Source: Caballeronia catudaia (GTDB lineage Bacteria; Pseudomonadota; Gammaproteobacteria; Burkholderiales; Burkholderiaceae). Taken from it: 64,000 nt of DNA. Below, piece by piece: positions 33,161-43,309 of the stretch. The notes under the pieces are model-generated. The model saw only the letters and a list, made by a program, of their open reading frames with translations. It was not told the DNA's origin and searched no databases. The first letter of the stretch is position 1. Each line of letters starts with the position of its first letter. Where the stretch lies: contig NZ_FCOF02000008.1 of assembly GCF_001544755.2 (NCBI RefSeq), positions 186,001-250,000 on the forward strand, read 5' to 3'. A program made the position numbers and the translations under genes.

Positions 33161-33197
33161 GTTTTCCACAGAAAAGGTGCACAAGCCTGTGGATATC
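33161..33197. repeat. paired DnaA-box-like repeat, copy A
   Basis: TTTTCCACA at 33162-33170 and, inverted, TGTGGATAT at 33188-33196, each one base off the DnaA box TTATCCACA, flank GGTGCACAAG. A very similar element in the opposite orientation is at 51589-51625. Confidence 0.5.
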
Positions 33198-33277
33198 GTC
33201 CCGGCTATTGCCGCAACGTGTTGATTCGACACTGCTTACATCCGACGCCCAGCGATGCGCCCCCGCGCGCCGCCGGC

Positions 33278-33460
33278 TCAGTCGCCTTTCGGCAGGCAGG
33301 ACGCGAGCATCGCGTCGACGCGATTCATCTCGATGCTGAAAAGCGACTGCGGCGCGGTGGCGTTCAGCTCGTCGGCGGCGGAGCTCGGCAGCGCCATCGC
33401 GATGGTGGCCGTCGCGAACAGCGCGACGATCATCGACAGGAACCAGGAAAAGACGACCAT
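33278..33460 (-). CDS. small membrane or exported protein (60 aa)
   Basis: A 60-residue protein beginning with a hydrophobic stretch (FSWFLSMIVALFATATIAMA) and ending in a polar tail with one Cys. ATG 33460 has GAGG seven bases upstream, better than the TTG five codons earlier. It could be an anchored small protein or a cleaved exported peptide. Function unknown. Confidence 0.5.
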   Translation of the reverse strand: MVVFSWFLSMIVALFATATIAMALPSSAADELNATAPQSLFSIEMNRVDAMLASCLPKGD

Positions 33461-33584
33461 CGCCAACCTCGTCAAGTAGATCTCTCGGAATCGGCGCGCA
33501 TGAACGTCAGCGCGTGATGTGAAGAGTAGAACTGTGCGGCGCCGCGCACAGCCCTACTGACGGGGGGACTTGAAGGGGGGAGAT

Positions 33585-34262
33585 TTACGGACGCAGTTGC
33601 GGCGCGGGGACGGTCGACACCTCCTGAGCCAGCGCCGCCGCTTCCTGCGCGCGCATCGCGCGGATAAAACCGTCGCGCTCGCGCAAGCGGCTCCAGTAGT
33701 CGGCGATCGATGGCGCAAAGCGCCCGCTCAGCCCGATGAGCTCCGCGAGCATCAACGCATAGCCGACGGAAATATCCGCCGCCGTGAAGCGTCCCGCGCA
33801 CAGGTACGGCTGCGCTTCCAGCAGCGGCGCGAGCGTGCGCAAGCGCGCGTGGAACCATCGCGCGTAATCCTCGACGATCTGCGGCTGCCGGCGCTCCGGC
33901 GGCTCCAGATGCGTGTAGCGCAGCACGAGCGTTTGGGGGAACGTGAGCGTCGCTTCGCCGAAATGCAGGAAGTTGAGGTAGCGGCCGAAATCGGGCTCTT
34001 GCAAGGCGACATCGAGCACGCCCGGCGAATAGCGCGCCGCCAGATACTGGCAGATCGCCGCCGATTCGGTCATGAAGAGCGCGCCGTTCGCATCGTCGGT
34101 CAGCGCCGGAATCGTGCCGAGCGGATTGACTTCCCTGAACGCGTGAGCGAGCACGCGCGGCGGAAACGGCAGCATCTTGAGTTCATACGGCACGCCGATT
34201 TCTTCCAGCGCCCACAGCGGCCGGAACGAACGCGCGCTCACACAGTGATGCAGCGTAATCAC
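33585..34262 (-). CDS. glutathione S-transferase family protein
   Basis: A 225-residue GST: N-terminal thioredoxin-like domain (ITLHHCVSARSFRPLW, EVNPLGTIPALTDD, MTESAAICQYLA) and an all-helical C-terminal domain with FTAADISVGYALMLAE. The Ser/Cys region near residues 7-12 may bind glutathione sulphur. The GTG start at 34262 has AGGAG five bases away and sits 17 bases after the stop of the enoyl-CoA hydratase gene, so the two are probably co-transcribed. Confidence 0.85.
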   Translation of the reverse strand: MITLHHCVSARSFRPLWALEEIGVPYELKMLPFPPRVLAHAFREVNPLGTIPALTDDANGALFMTESAAICQYLAARYSPGVLDVALQEPDFGRYLNFLHFGEATLTFPQTLVLRYTHLEPPERRQPQIVEDYARWFHARLRTLAPLLEAQPYLCAGRFTAADISVGYALMLAELIGLSGRFAPSIADYWSRLRERDGFIRAMRAQEAAALAQEVSTVPAPQLRP

Positions 34263-34279
34263 GTCGACTCCTGTGTGTG

Positions 34280-35077
34280 TCAGGCGAGCCACGACGGCTT
34301 GCGCTTCTCGAGGAAGCTGCGCACGCCTTCGCGCCCTTCATCGGATGCGCGGATGCGCGCAATGCGCTCGGCCGTCTCCGCGATCAACGCTTCGTCGATG
34401 TCCTTGCCCGCGAAATCCGCGACGAGTTGCTTGCACTCGCGCACGCCGTTCGGACTGTTCGCGACGATGCTGGCGGCGATCGCGTCGACACGCGCGTCGA
34501 GCTGATCGGCGGCGACGGCTTCATGCACGAAGTTCAGGCGCTGCGCTTCGGCGGCGTCGAAGCGCTCGGCCGTGACGAAATAGCGATGTGCCGCGCGCGC
34601 GCCCATCGCGCGGATCACGTAGGGCGCGATCGTCGCGGGCATGAGGCCGAGTTTGGCTTCGGACAGGCAGAAGTGCGCGGTGTCCGCCGCTACCGCGATG
34701 TCGCACACAGCGACGAGGCCCATGCCGCCCGCGTAGGCATCGCCTTGAACGCGCGCGATCACGGGCTTTTTGCACGCGTAGATGGTGTTGAGCATCGTGG
34801 CGAGGCCGAGCGCATCGGCGCGGTTCTCCGCTTCCGAATAATCCGCCATGCGCTTCATCCAGTTGAGATCCGCGCCCGCGCAGAACGCCGGACCACTCGC
34901 GGCGAGGATGATGACGCGCACGTTGGGGTCCTCGTCGAGCGCGCGGAATGCAGCGGTCAGCTCGACGATGGTCGCATCGTCGAAGGCGTTGCGCACGTCG
35001 GGCCGATCGAGCGTCACGCGCGCGACGTGTCCTTCGATGCCGAGCTTCAGGCGTTGCAGATTCGCTGCGTCGGTCAT
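34280..35077 (-). CDS. enoyl-CoA hydratase, methylglutaconyl-CoA hydratase-like (LiuC type)
   Basis: A 265-residue crotonase-fold enzyme. The oxyanion-hole segment is FCAGADLNWMKRMA and the second motif FCLSEAKLGLMPATIAPYV carries the catalytic Glu. The NWMKRM and GLMPA signatures are those of 3-methylglutaconyl-CoA hydratases of leucine catabolism, but the other liu genes are not here. It is followed by the GST gene. The upstream region has a perfect palindrome centred 34 bases before the start. Confidence 0.83.
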   Translation of the reverse strand: MTDAANLQRLKLGIEGHVARVTLDRPDVRNAFDDATIVELTAAFRALDEDPNVRVIILAASGPAFCAGADLNWMKRMADYSEAENRADALGLATMLNTIYACKKPVIARVQGDAYAGGMGLVAVCDIAVAADTAHFCLSEAKLGLMPATIAPYVIRAMGARAAHRYFVTAERFDAAEAQRLNFVHEAVAADQLDARVDAIAASIVANSPNGVRECKQLVADFAGKDIDEALIAETAERIARIRASDEGREGVRSFLEKRKPSWLA

Positions 35078-35101
35078 GTTTCCGTCTCCCTGATATCCGC
35101 G

Positions 35102-35120
35102 AATTGAGCGTTGCTCAATT
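35102..35120. promoter_or_regulatory. perfect palindrome, probable repressor operator
   Basis: AATTGAGC-GTT-GCTCAATT, an 8-bp perfect inverted repeat, 25 bases before the hydratase start. Size and form fit a TetR-type operator. A second, weaker site with the same TTGAG-N5-CTCA core is at 35190-35203. Confidence 0.55.
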
Positions 35121-35189
35121 TATTTCGACTGGCACTTTGCGCCGTCCGATCAGTTTCTTCGAAAAAGCCGCGAGCGGTCAACTCGTTTT

Positions 35190-36171
<982 letters not shown>

Positions 36172-36173
36172 AT

Positions 36174-36854
36174 ATGCCGCTCGATAGCGCCGATCTCCAG
36201 GCCATCACCCTGACGCTCGAACTCGCGTCGCTGGCGACGGCGCTCCTGCTCGTCATCGGCACGCCGATCGCGTGGTGGCTCACGCATACGCGCTCGAAGG
36301 CGAAGGGCATCGTCGGCGCTGTGGTGGCGCTGCCGCTCGTGCTGCCGCCGACGGTCATCGGCTTCTATCTGCTCGTGCTGATGGGGCCGAACGGCTCTGT
36401 CGGCAAGATCACGCAGGCGCTCGGCATTGGCCTGCTGCCGTTCACGTTCGCGGGGCTCGTCGTCGGCTCGGTGATTTACTCGCTGCCGTTCGTCGTCCAG
36501 CCGTTGCAGAACGCGTTCGAAGCGATCGGCCGGCGCCCGCTCGAAGCCGCCGCGACGCTGCGCGCGGGCCCGTGGGACACGTTCTTCACGATCGCGCTGC
36601 CGCTCGCGCGGCCTGGCATCGTCACCGCGACGATTCTCGGCTTCGCGCATACCGTCGGCGAATTCGGCGTCGTGCTCATGATCGGCGGCAATATTCCGGG
36701 GCGCACGCGCGTGGTTTCCGTGCAGATCTTCGATCACGTCGAAGCGCTCGAATACGCTCAGGCGCACTGGCTCGCGGGGGGCATGGTGGTATTCTCGTTC
36801 ATCGTTCTTCTGCTGCTCTATTCCAGCCGGCGCTCCCTTGCGGCTCATGTCTGA
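36174..36854 (+). CDS. modB: molybdate ABC transporter permease
   Basis: A 226-residue inner-membrane permease with about five membrane segments and the cytoplasmic EAA loop ([25 protein letters not shown]) that contacts the ATPase. N-terminal [21 protein letters not shown] is the ModB start. It begins 2 bases after modA and overlaps modC by 8 bases. Confidence 0.93.
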   Translation: MPLDSADLQAITLTLELASLATALLLVIGTPIAWWLTHTRSKAKGIVGAVVALPLVLPPTVIGFYLLVLMGPNGSVGKITQALGIGLLPFTFAGLVVGSVIYSLPFVVQPLQNAFEAIGRRPLEAAATLRAGPWDTFFTIALPLARPGIVTATILGFAHTVGEFGVVLMIGGNIPGRTRVVSVQIFDHVEALEYAQAHWLAGGMVVFSFIVLLLLYSSRRSLAAHV

Positions 36855-37989
36855 ACTCACTTCATCCCTGACGCTCGACCGCGCGCGCAGAAGTGCCACC
36901 GAGGCCATCGAGGCGCGCTTTATCGTGGAGCACGGCGACTTCACGCTCGATCTCGATCTCACGCTCCCCGGGCGCGGCGTCACCGCGATCTTCGGCCATT
37001 CCGGCTCCGGCAAGACCACGCTGCTGCGCTGTCTCGCGGGACTCGCGCGGCCGCGCGTCGGAAAGCTCGTCGTCAACGGCGAAATCTGGCTCGACACCGA
37101 ACGCAACATTTTCCTGCCGACGCACAAGCGCCCGCTCGGCTATGTCTTTCAGGAAGCCAGCCTTTTTCCGCACTTGAGCGTGAAGCAGAATCTGCGCTTC
37201 GGGCTGGAGCGCGTGCGGGCGGCGGAGCGGCGTGTGGATCTGGCGCAGGCGGCGGAGTTGCTCGGCATCGGGCATTTGCTGGAGCGCTCGCCCGCCGGTT
37301 TGTCGGGCGGCGAGCGGCAGCGCGCGGGCATCGCGCGGGCGCTGTTGACGAGCCCGCGTCTGTTGTTGCTCGACGAGCCGCTCGCATCGCTCGATCAGAA
37401 GCGCAAGCTCGAAATCCTGCCGTATCTCGAACGTCTGCACGACGAACTCGATATTCCCGTGCTCTACGTGAGTCACGCGCCGGAAGAAGTCGCGCGCCTC
37501 GCGGATCATCTCGTGCTGCTCGAAGGCGGGCGCGCACTCGCGAGCGGCCCGATCGCCGATACGCTTGCGCGCCTCGACTTGCCGCTCGCGCTCGCCGACG
37601 ACGCATCGGTCGTGTTCGACGGCATCGTCGATGGATACGACAGCCGTTATGGCCTGCTCACGCTCGCGTTGCCAGGCTCGCGCGCGAAGCTGACGGTCGT
37701 GCATGCGCCGTCGCCCGCAGGCCGTGCGATGCGCGTGACGGTGAAGGCGCGCGACGTGAGCCTCATCACCGGCGCGCACGAGCAGGACCGCAGCAGCGTG
37801 CTGAACGTGCTGGCCGCGACGGTGATCGGCATCGCGGACGACGCCAACCCGTCGCAGGCCGTGGTGCGGCTCGATGTCGACGGCTCGCCGCTGCTCGCCC
37901 GCGTGACGCGCTATTCGCTCGACCGGCTCGGGATCGTCGAAGGCATGCGCGTGTGGGCGCAGGTGAAGGCGGTGTCGCTACTGGCTTGA
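36847..37989 (+). CDS. modC: molybdate ABC transporter ATP-binding protein
   Basis: A 380-residue ATPase that powers molybdate import. Walker A is GHSGSGKTT (about 51-59), signature [16 protein letters not shown], Walker [13 protein letters not shown] and the switch His in YVSHAPEEV. The C-terminal part from about 300 is a TOBE/Mop domain (VKARDVSLI and [13 protein letters not shown]), which senses molybdate. ATG 36847 lies inside the end of modB. It is tail to tail with the Nudix gene, overlapping by 12 bases. Confidence 0.93.
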   Translation: MSELTSSLTLDRARRSATEAIEARFIVEHGDFTLDLDLTLPGRGVTAIFGHSGSGKTTLLRCLAGLARPRVGKLVVNGEIWLDTERNIFLPTHKRPLGYVFQEASLFPHLSVKQNLRFGLERVRAAERRVDLAQAAELLGIGHLLERSPAGLSGGERQRAGIARALLTSPRLLLLDEPLASLDQKRKLEILPYLERLHDELDIPVLYVSHAPEEVARLADHLVLLEGGRALASGPIADTLARLDLPLALADDASVVFDGIVDGYDSRYGLLTLALPGSRAKLTVVHAPSPAGRAMRVTVKARDVSLITGAHEQDRSSVLNVLAATVIGIADDANPSQAVVRLDVDGSPLLARVTRYSLDRLGIVEGMRVWAQVKAVSLLA

Positions 37990-38565
37990 GCGCGCCTTCA
38001 ACGCGGCGTATTGCAACAGCATGATCGTCTTGCCGTCCATGATTTCACCGCGCTCGATCATCCGCAGCGCTGTTTGCAGCGGCACTTCGAGCGTCTCGAT
38101 TTCCTCGCCCTCTTCCAGCACGCCGCCGCCGTCGGACACGCGCATGGAGCTGTCGTAGTCGCCGAGATAGAAATAGAGCTTCTCCGTCACCGATCCCGGG
38201 CTCATGAACGCCTCGAAGATCTTTTCGACGTGATGCACGCGATACCCCGTTTCCTCTTCCACTTCGGCGCGGATGCGCTCTTCCGGCGACGCGTCGTCGA
38301 GCAGGCCGCCGGGCGTCTCGACCAGCATGCCGTGATGCCCGTTGACGAACGCGGGCATGCGGAACTGGCGCGTCAGCAAGACGTTGCCGGTCTTGCGGTC
38401 GTGCAGCAGGATGGTCGCGCCGTTGCCGCGGTCGTACGTCTCGCGACTCTGACGCTGCCAGGTTCCGTCGCGGCGCAGGAAATCGAAGGTGACTTTTCTG
38501 AGGACGTACCAGTCGTCCGACAGCACTTCGGTTTTGAGGATGCGCACGCGCTCATTCGTTTCCAT
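37978..38565 (-). CDS. Nudix hydrolase, NudK/ADP-sugar pyrophosphatase type
   Basis: A 195-residue Nudix hydrolase resembling GDP-mannose/ADP-ribose pyrophosphatases. [12 protein letters not shown] and the Nudix segment [23 protein letters not shown] are visible; the EExGU core is intact, but the first Glu of GX5E is replaced by Ser. The C terminus [14 protein letters not shown] is like NudK. ATG 38565 is preferred to the GTG-type start upstream. The 3' end overlaps modC. Confidence 0.83.
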   Translation of the reverse strand: METNERVRILKTEVLSDDWYVLRKVTFDFLRRDGTWQRQSRETYDRGNGATILLHDRKTGNVLLTRQFRMPAFVNGHHGMLVETPGGLLDDASPEERIRAEVEEETGYRVHHVEKIFEAFMSPGSVTEKLYFYLGDYDSSMRVSDGGGVLEEGEEIETLEVPLQTALRMIERGEIMDGKTIMLLQYAALKARSSQ

Positions 38566-38605
38566 CGGATTCCCCTGTTCGACAATCAATCGCGCTCATG
38601 GTAGC

Positions 38606-38640
38606 GTGCAGTTTCGTGCAATATCAAGCAAATCCGTGCA
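38606..38640 (+). promoter_or_regulatory. 10-bp-phased GTGCA repeats before the DeoR-type gene
   Basis: GTGCA occurs at 38606-38610, 38616-38620 and 38636-38640, with AAGCA at the intervening 38626-38630 position. The 10-base period puts all copies on one face of the helix. The array ends 5 bases before the start codon at 38646, fitting an autoregulatory operator. Confidence 0.5.
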
Positions 38641-38645
38641 AATCA

Positions 38646-39401
38646 ATGTTGACCAGTCAACGCAAGAAAGCCATTCTCGATACGCTCAAGCGGGACGGGC
38701 AAGTGCTCGCCAGCGAGCTGAGCGCGCGCTTCAATATCTCCGAGGACACGGTGCGGCGCGATCTGCGCGAACTCGCCGCCGATGGGCTTCTGCAGCGCGT
38801 GCATGGCGGCGCGTTGCCGGCGTCGCCCGCGGTGGCGCCGTTCGCGCGTCGCGAGGAAATGGAGTCGGATGCGAAGCGGCGCATCGCGCGGAAAGCGGCG
38901 CAGATGATCGCGCCGGGGCAGGTCGTCATCGTCGATGGCGGCACGACGTCCGCGCTGCTCGTGCGGCATCTGCCGGAGACGCTTTCCGCGACGATCGTCA
39001 CGCATAGTCCGAGCGTCGCCGTGGCGCTGGCGCAGCACGCGTCGGTGGAAGTCGTGCTGATCGGCGGCAAGCTCTACAAGCACTCGATCGTCACCGTGGG
39101 CGCGGCGGCCGTCGAAGCCATGTCGCATATTCACGCCGACATCTATTTCATGGGCGTCACCGGCGTGCATCCGGGCGCCGGGCTCACCACCGGCGATTTC
39201 GAGGAAGCGCATGTCAAGCGGGCGCTCGCGGCGCGCGCGGCGGAAACGGTCGTGCTCGCGTCGGCGGCGAAGCTCAATGCGGCGTCGGCGTATCGCATCG
39301 GCGGGATCGAACTGGCGCAGACGATCATCGTCGAAGAAGGGACTGACGCGAAGCTCATCGAGCCGATCGAACGCGCCGGCATCACCGTGCTGCGCGCATG
39401 A
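38646..39401 (+). CDS. DeoR-family transcriptional regulator
   Basis: A 251-residue regulator. The N-terminal HTH is typical DeoR (LTSQRKKAILDTLKRDGQVLASELSARF, then SEDTVRRDLRELAADGLLQRVHGGA). The C-terminal sugar-phosphate-binding domain has VIVDGGTTSALLVRHL, VLIGGKLY and DIYFMGVTGVHPGAGLTT. Such proteins sense phosphorylated sugars. No sugar operon is adjacent, so the target is not known. ATG 38646 is chosen because the preceding 48 bases hold the operator-like repeats. Confidence 0.87.
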   Translation: MLTSQRKKAILDTLKRDGQVLASELSARFNISEDTVRRDLRELAADGLLQRVHGGALPASPAVAPFARREEMESDAKRRIARKAAQMIAPGQVVIVDGGTTSALLVRHLPETLSATIVTHSPSVAVALAQHASVEVVLIGGKLYKHSIVTVGAAAVEAMSHIHADIYFMGVTGVHPGAGLTTGDFEEAHVKRALAARAAETVVLASAAKLNAASAYRIGGIELAQTIIVEEGTDAKLIEPIERAGITVLRA

Positions 39402-39497
39402 AATTGCGGCAATTTATTACCGGGTAACGCGCCGAAAAATACGCGCCAGCCCGTGTAATTGAATTTCTCCGGCAAGTGGCATAGCGTTCAAAGATGT

Positions 39498-39514
39498 GCC
39501 GCGAGCGGTCAACT
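39498..39514 (+). repeat. 17-nt direct repeat, second copy of 35167-35183
   Basis: The same 17 bases, GCCGCGAGCGGTCAACT, occur at 35167-35183. Each copy lies upstream of a plus-strand gene for an exported protein (60 and 221 bases before the start). Confidence 0.4.
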
Positions 39515-39573
39515 GCGAAGTCCGCATTTTCGTTAGTGACCTCGACTCAGCGAACATTTTTCTGGAGAACGTC

Positions 39574-39924
39574 GTGAATCGCCTGAAGGCTTTTATCGCG
39601 CTGTCGCTCGTGGCGAGCGCGGGCTTCGCCGCCAACGCTCATGCGTGGGCGCGCGTCGGTGTATGGGTCGGCGGACCCGTGTATTACCCGTATCCGGTCG
39701 CGCCCGCGCCGTACTACTACTATTCGCCGCCGCCCGTGGTGGTCGCGCCGCAGGCGCCGGTGCAATACGTCGAGCAAGGTCAGCCCGCCGCCGAACCGGG
39801 CGCGCCCATGCAGCAGCCCGGCATGTGGTACTACTGCGACTCCGCCAAGGCCTATTACCCCTACGTGAAGGCATGCGCCGGCGCGTGGCGCCCGGTTCCG
39901 GCGACACCGCCGCCATCGAACTGA
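39574..39924 (+). CDS. exported Tyr/Pro-rich protein (116 aa)
   Basis: A 116-residue protein with a signal peptide (about 1-25, SLVASAGFAANAHA). It is followed by a Pro/Tyr/Val-rich segment (GGPVYYPYPVAPAPYYYYSP) and a conserved-looking C-terminal motif, MWYYCDSAKAYYPYVKAC, with two cysteines that may form a disulphide. GTG 39574 follows GGAGAACGTC. Short proteins of this type are common in the envelopes of Burkholderiaceae; function unknown. Likely co-transcribed with the next lipoprotein gene. Confidence 0.68.
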   Translation: MNRLKAFIALSLVASAGFAANAHAWARVGVWVGGPVYYPYPVAPAPYYYYSPPPVVVAPQAPVQYVEQGQPAAEPGAPMQQPGMWYYCDSAKAYYPYVKACAGAWRPVPATPPPSN

Positions 39925-39973
39925 TGCTTTCCGGCATTCCGAACATCGACCACGAAGCTATTCGCAAGATTCC

Positions 39974-40504
39974 ATGAACACCTCAAGGCTTGCCCTGCTG
40001 CTTGCGGCAATCGGCGCAACCGGCCTTTCGGCCTGCACCGTGATGCCCACCGGCCCCAGCGTGATGGCGCTGCCCGGCAGCACCAAGACGTTCGACCAGT
40101 TCCGCGCCGACGACAACTCCTGCCGCCAGTTCGCCCTTCAGCAAGTCGGCGGCGTGGACGCCAATCAGGCGGCCACCAACAGCGCGGTCGGCAGTGCGGT
40201 CGTCGGCACGGCGCTCGGGGCTGCCGCGGGCGCGGCGTTCGGCGGCGGCTCGGGCGCGGCCATCGGCGCGGGCGCGGGCTTGCTGACCGGCAGCGCATAC
40301 GGCGCCGGGGCATCGCAGATGTCGGGTTACAACGTGCAGCAGCGCTACGACTACGCGTATCTGCAATGCATGTACGCCGCGGGCGACAAAGTACCCGTGC
40401 GCAGCAGCGTCCGGAGCGTTCAGCCCACCGGCTCGTCCTACACCACGCCGCCGCCGCCCCCGCCGCCGCCGGGCTGGCAGCCGCCGCCTCCGCCCAATAG
40501 CTGA
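39974..40504 (+). CDS. glycine-zipper lipoprotein with proline-rich tail
   Basis: A 176-residue lipoprotein (lipobox LSAC, Cys21). After DDNSCRQFALQQVGG comes a glycine zipper (VGSAVVGTALGAAAGAAFGG... about 70-110), a segment QRYDYAYLQCMYAAGDKVP, and a C-terminal polyproline tail. It belongs to a widespread group of envelope lipoproteins often annotated as glycine-zipper family. It starts 49 bases after the Tyr/Pro-rich protein. Confidence 0.72.
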   Translation: MNTSRLALLLAAIGATGLSACTVMPTGPSVMALPGSTKTFDQFRADDNSCRQFALQQVGGVDANQAATNSAVGSAVVGTALGAAAGAAFGGGSGAAIGAGAGLLTGSAYGAGASQMSGYNVQQRYDYAYLQCMYAAGDKVPVRSSVRSVQPTGSSYTTPPPPPPPPGWQPPPPPNS

Positions 40505-40508
40505 AACC

Positions 40509-41315
40509 CTAGCGCCGCGCGAGCGGCGCATCGCGCACGAACGACGGTGCAACGAGCAGGCCCGTCACCCAGCCGATATAGAACCGCAAGTCGCTCCAGA
40601 ATTCCGAGCGCTCGTAGACGCGAAACGCCTGCACGTGCGCGAGCCACAGCACGAGTTGCAGCGCGCCCGTCAGCACGAGCCACGCCAGTGCGATCACACC
40701 GGTCGCGCGTGCGCAGCGCCGGAACGTCGACGCATCCCACTGTTCCCGCACGATCACGCATCCCGCGATCAGCACGCAGATCGACGGGATCGCGCTCGTC
40801 ACGAGCACGTGCACCGGCCAGCCGAAGACGACGCCCGCCAGCAAGCCGGCAATCACGGCGAGCGCCGCGACGGACCACGCGATCCACGATGGCCCGCGCG
40901 CGGCGATCCACGCAATCGTGATGAAAAACGGCGTGATCGCCCATTGCAGCGCCGTCGCGACGGCTTTCACCAGGTTTTCGCTCGCCTGCTCGTTGGAATG
41001 GCTCGCCGCGACATACACGGTGATCGCCTCGTGCACACAGACCGCGACGACCGCGAAGCTCAACGCCTCGCACGCGGCGAAGGCGGGCGATTTCTGCTCG
41101 TGCTCGGGCGCATCGCCAAGACTGCGCAAGCGTTCCAGAACGGGTTCGACGAAAAACGCCAGAATCGCGCCGATGAAGAGCGCGGCGGCGGCGTCCGTCA
41201 GCGAGAAATGCCCGAAGAGTGAAAACAGGCCTTGCCACAAAAACTCGGGCGCGGCCGCGCAGACGGCGACCCACATCGCGAAGAAGAACCCGTTCGAAGC
41301 ACTTCTGAGCGGCAT
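40509..41315 (-). CDS. integral membrane protein of unknown function (268 aa)
   Basis: A 268-residue polytopic membrane protein with about seven hydrophobic segments, including FFFAMWVAVCAAAPEF, AAAALFIGAILAFFV, WAITPFFITIAWIAA and VIALAWLVLTGALQLVLW. No family motif is recognised. ATG 41315 has GAGG in front and is preferred over GTG 41321. It is tail to tail with the glycine-zipper lipoprotein gene and follows the lipoate ligase-like gene by 18 bases, so it may be the last gene of that transcript. Confidence 0.6.
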   Translation of the reverse strand: MPLRSASNGFFFAMWVAVCAAAPEFLWQGLFSLFGHFSLTDAAAALFIGAILAFFVEPVLERLRSLGDAPEHEQKSPAFAACEALSFAVVAVCVHEAITVYVAASHSNEQASENLVKAVATALQWAITPFFITIAWIAARGPSWIAWSVAALAVIAGLLAGVVFGWPVHVLVTSAIPSICVLIAGCVIVREQWDASTFRRCARATGVIALAWLVLTGALQLVLWLAHVQAFRVYERSEFWSDLRFYIGWVTGLLVAPSFVRDAPLARR

Positions 41316-41333
41316 GGCCACCTCGATGCGTTT

Positions 41334-42077
41334 TTATTGCTCAGGCAGCGACGCGTCCTTCACGCGAGCGATCAGCGCCGCGCGCACGCGATCGCGCACG
41401 TCGGCGGGCATCGAAAAACATTCGTAGGCGAGCGCCTGCGCGACGGTCACGACGCGCATTTCCTCGTAGCGGCGGCCGCTCTCGATCATGGCTTCGAACG
41501 CGTTCGCACGCTCATTGATTTCGATGGGATCGGCGTCGACGAGCAGCACGGCGTGCGCGAGCACCGCATAGAGCGGCGCGTCGCGGTCGCCGTGAGGCAC
41601 GCGCCGCCAGTACTGCGCCGTGCCCGCGATCTTGCGCGCATCGTCGCCGGGGCCCCACGCGAGATTGAAGCGGCCATCGCAGAACGAGCCTTCGACAGCC
41701 TGCCAGTGCGTCAGCACGCCGAGCGAGTTGAGCGCGTCCGCGAGAATTCTGCACAGATGCACGTAGATGGATTCCGACAGCGTGCCCATCGGCGCGCGCA
41801 CCGGATACGCGAGGCTCAGATTCAGAATGCCCGGCCCTTGCGGCACGAGGCCGCCGCCCGACAGACGCAGCCACACCGGACAGCCGCGCCGCGCGAAAGC
41901 CTCGCGTGCATCGGCGAGCGCCGCGTAACGCTGATAGCTGCGCGGCACGACCAGCGACAAGGGCGCTTCCCAGATATGCGCGACGGCGTCGCCGGCGGCG
42001 GCGCGCGCGAGCAGCGTTTCCTCCGCCTGCATCGGATCGGCGGGAAGGGCTGTGGGATCGATCAGGTCGAAGGGCAT
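41334..42077 (-). CDS. biotin/lipoate protein ligase family protein
   Basis: A 247-residue LplA/LipB-family protein. MQAEETLLAR, RRGCPVWLRLSGGGLVPQGPG (the RRxxGGG-like cofactor loop) and the lysine segment GRFNLAWGPGDDARKIAG are recognisable. Such enzymes attach lipoate to lysines of 2-oxoacid dehydrogenase E2 subunits. Its place right after acoC, whose product carries a lipoyl domain, suggests that it lipoylates the acetoin dehydrogenase. ATG 42077 starts the conserved part; ATG 42122 is possible. Confidence 0.75.
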   Translation of the reverse strand: MPFDLIDPTALPADPMQAEETLLARAAAGDAVAHIWEAPLSLVVPRSYQRYAALADAREAFARRGCPVWLRLSGGGLVPQGPGILNLSLAYPVRAPMGTLSESIYVHLCRILADALNSLGVLTHWQAVEGSFCDGRFNLAWGPGDDARKIAGTAQYWRRVPHGDRDAPLYAVLAHAVLLVDADPIEINERANAFEAMIESGRRYEEMRVVTVAQALAYECFSMPADVRDRVRAALIARVKDASLPEQ

Positions 42078-42184
42078 GGAATCGAAAGGAAAGACGCGCC
42101 GACGCCGGCGCGATCCCGACATGTTAGTCAAGAAAGCGCCGGCGCGCCGCGTCGGTGTCCCGCTCCGACGGGCGCGTCAGGCGG

Positions 42185-43309
42185 TCAGGCGCTCTTTCCC
42201 ACGTGCTCCTTCAACAGCGCGTTCACCTCGTTCGCCTTCTCCATCTGGCTCATGTGCCCGGCATCGTCGAACACGCGCACGGTCGCACCTTCCGGCGCAT
42301 TTTTCGCGTGCGCGGCGGGAATGATCTGGTCCTTCCCGCCCCAGATCACGAGCACCGGCTTGCCCGTCGCGGCGAGCTTGCCGCCCGGCTGCGCGCTCTG
42401 CTTTCCGCCCGCGAACAATCCGCCGTTGAGCGAGGTCAGCGCGTCGCTCACGCCGTCGAGCCGCTTGTACTTCAGCAGATCGTCGAGCATCTGGCGGCTC
42501 ACGAGTTCCGGATTCGCGAACAGCAGTTCGACCACCGGCTTCAACTCGCGACGCGACTCCGCCGTGACGAAGCCTTCGGTGTACGCGTTGTTCACTTCAT
42601 CGCCGAAACCGGCGGGCGATATCAGCGCTACCGACTGCACGCGCTCCGGCCGGTCGACGGCCAGTTGCGCCGCGATGCCGCCGCCCATCGAATGGCCGAC
42701 GAGATGCGCTTTTTGCAGGCCGACGGCATCCATGAATTTCGCGACGAACGAAGCCAACGCTTCAAGCGAAGTCCCCGGCACTTTCGGCGTCGATTGCCCG
42801 TGGCCCGGCAGATCGAGCGCGAACACGCGATGCTTCTCGGCGAGTGGATCGAGATTGAAGAGCCAGTTGTCGAGATCGCCACCGAAGCCGTGGAGGAACA
42901 GCACTGCGGGGCGGCTGGCGTCGTCGCCGCCGCGCGATGCATAGCGCACGCGCAAGCCGTCGACATCGACGAAGTGATACGCCGCCGCTTCCTCGCCTTC
43001 CTCTTCATCTTCCGCGGGCGTCACGTAAGAGGAAATGTAAGCGTCGATATCCGCGTCGCTCACCTCGGCGGGCGCGAGCACGCCGAGCAGCGCTTTCACC
43101 GGCAGCACATCGCCCGCCGCCGCCACACGGCGCCGTAGCAGACCCGCGTCGGGCGCTTCGACCGCGTTGGCGATCTTGTCGGTTTCGACATCGAGAATCG
43201 GCATGCCGACGGTGATCTCCGTGCCCTCCTCCACGAGCCATTCGTTGACCGTGCCTTCCTTCATCGACAAGCCCCATTTGGGCATCACGATCGGTGTGAT
43301 TGCGGCCAT
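42185..43309 (-). CDS. acoC: acetoin dehydrogenase E2 (dihydrolipoyl acetyltransferase)
   Basis: A 374-residue protein. The N-terminal lipoyl domain has the lipoylated Lys45 in DVETDKIAN. After a linker (TPAEDEEEGEEAA), an alpha/beta-hydrolase-like catalytic domain follows (VLFLHGFGGDLDNW; HLVGHSMGGGIAA; VIWGGKDQIIPA), the arrangement special to AcoC rather than the usual E2 fold. It transfers the acetyl group from acetoin to CoA. Its start overlaps the acoB stop by one base (TGATG). Confidence 0.92.
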   Translation of the reverse strand: MAAITPIVMPKWGLSMKEGTVNEWLVEEGTEITVGMPILDVETDKIANAVEAPDAGLLRRRVAAAGDVLPVKALLGVLAPAEVSDADIDAYISSYVTPAEDEEEGEEAAAYHFVDVDGLRVRYASRGGDDASRPAVLFLHGFGGDLDNWLFNLDPLAEKHRVFALDLPGHGQSTPKVPGTSLEALASFVAKFMDAVGLQKAHLVGHSMGGGIAAQLAVDRPERVQSVALISPAGFGDEVNNAYTEGFVTAESRRELKPVVELLFANPELVSRQMLDDLLKYKRLDGVSDALTSLNGGLFAGGKQSAQPGGKLAATGKPVLVIWGGKDQIIPAAHAKNAPEGATVRVFDDAGHMSQMEKANEVNALLKEHVGKSA

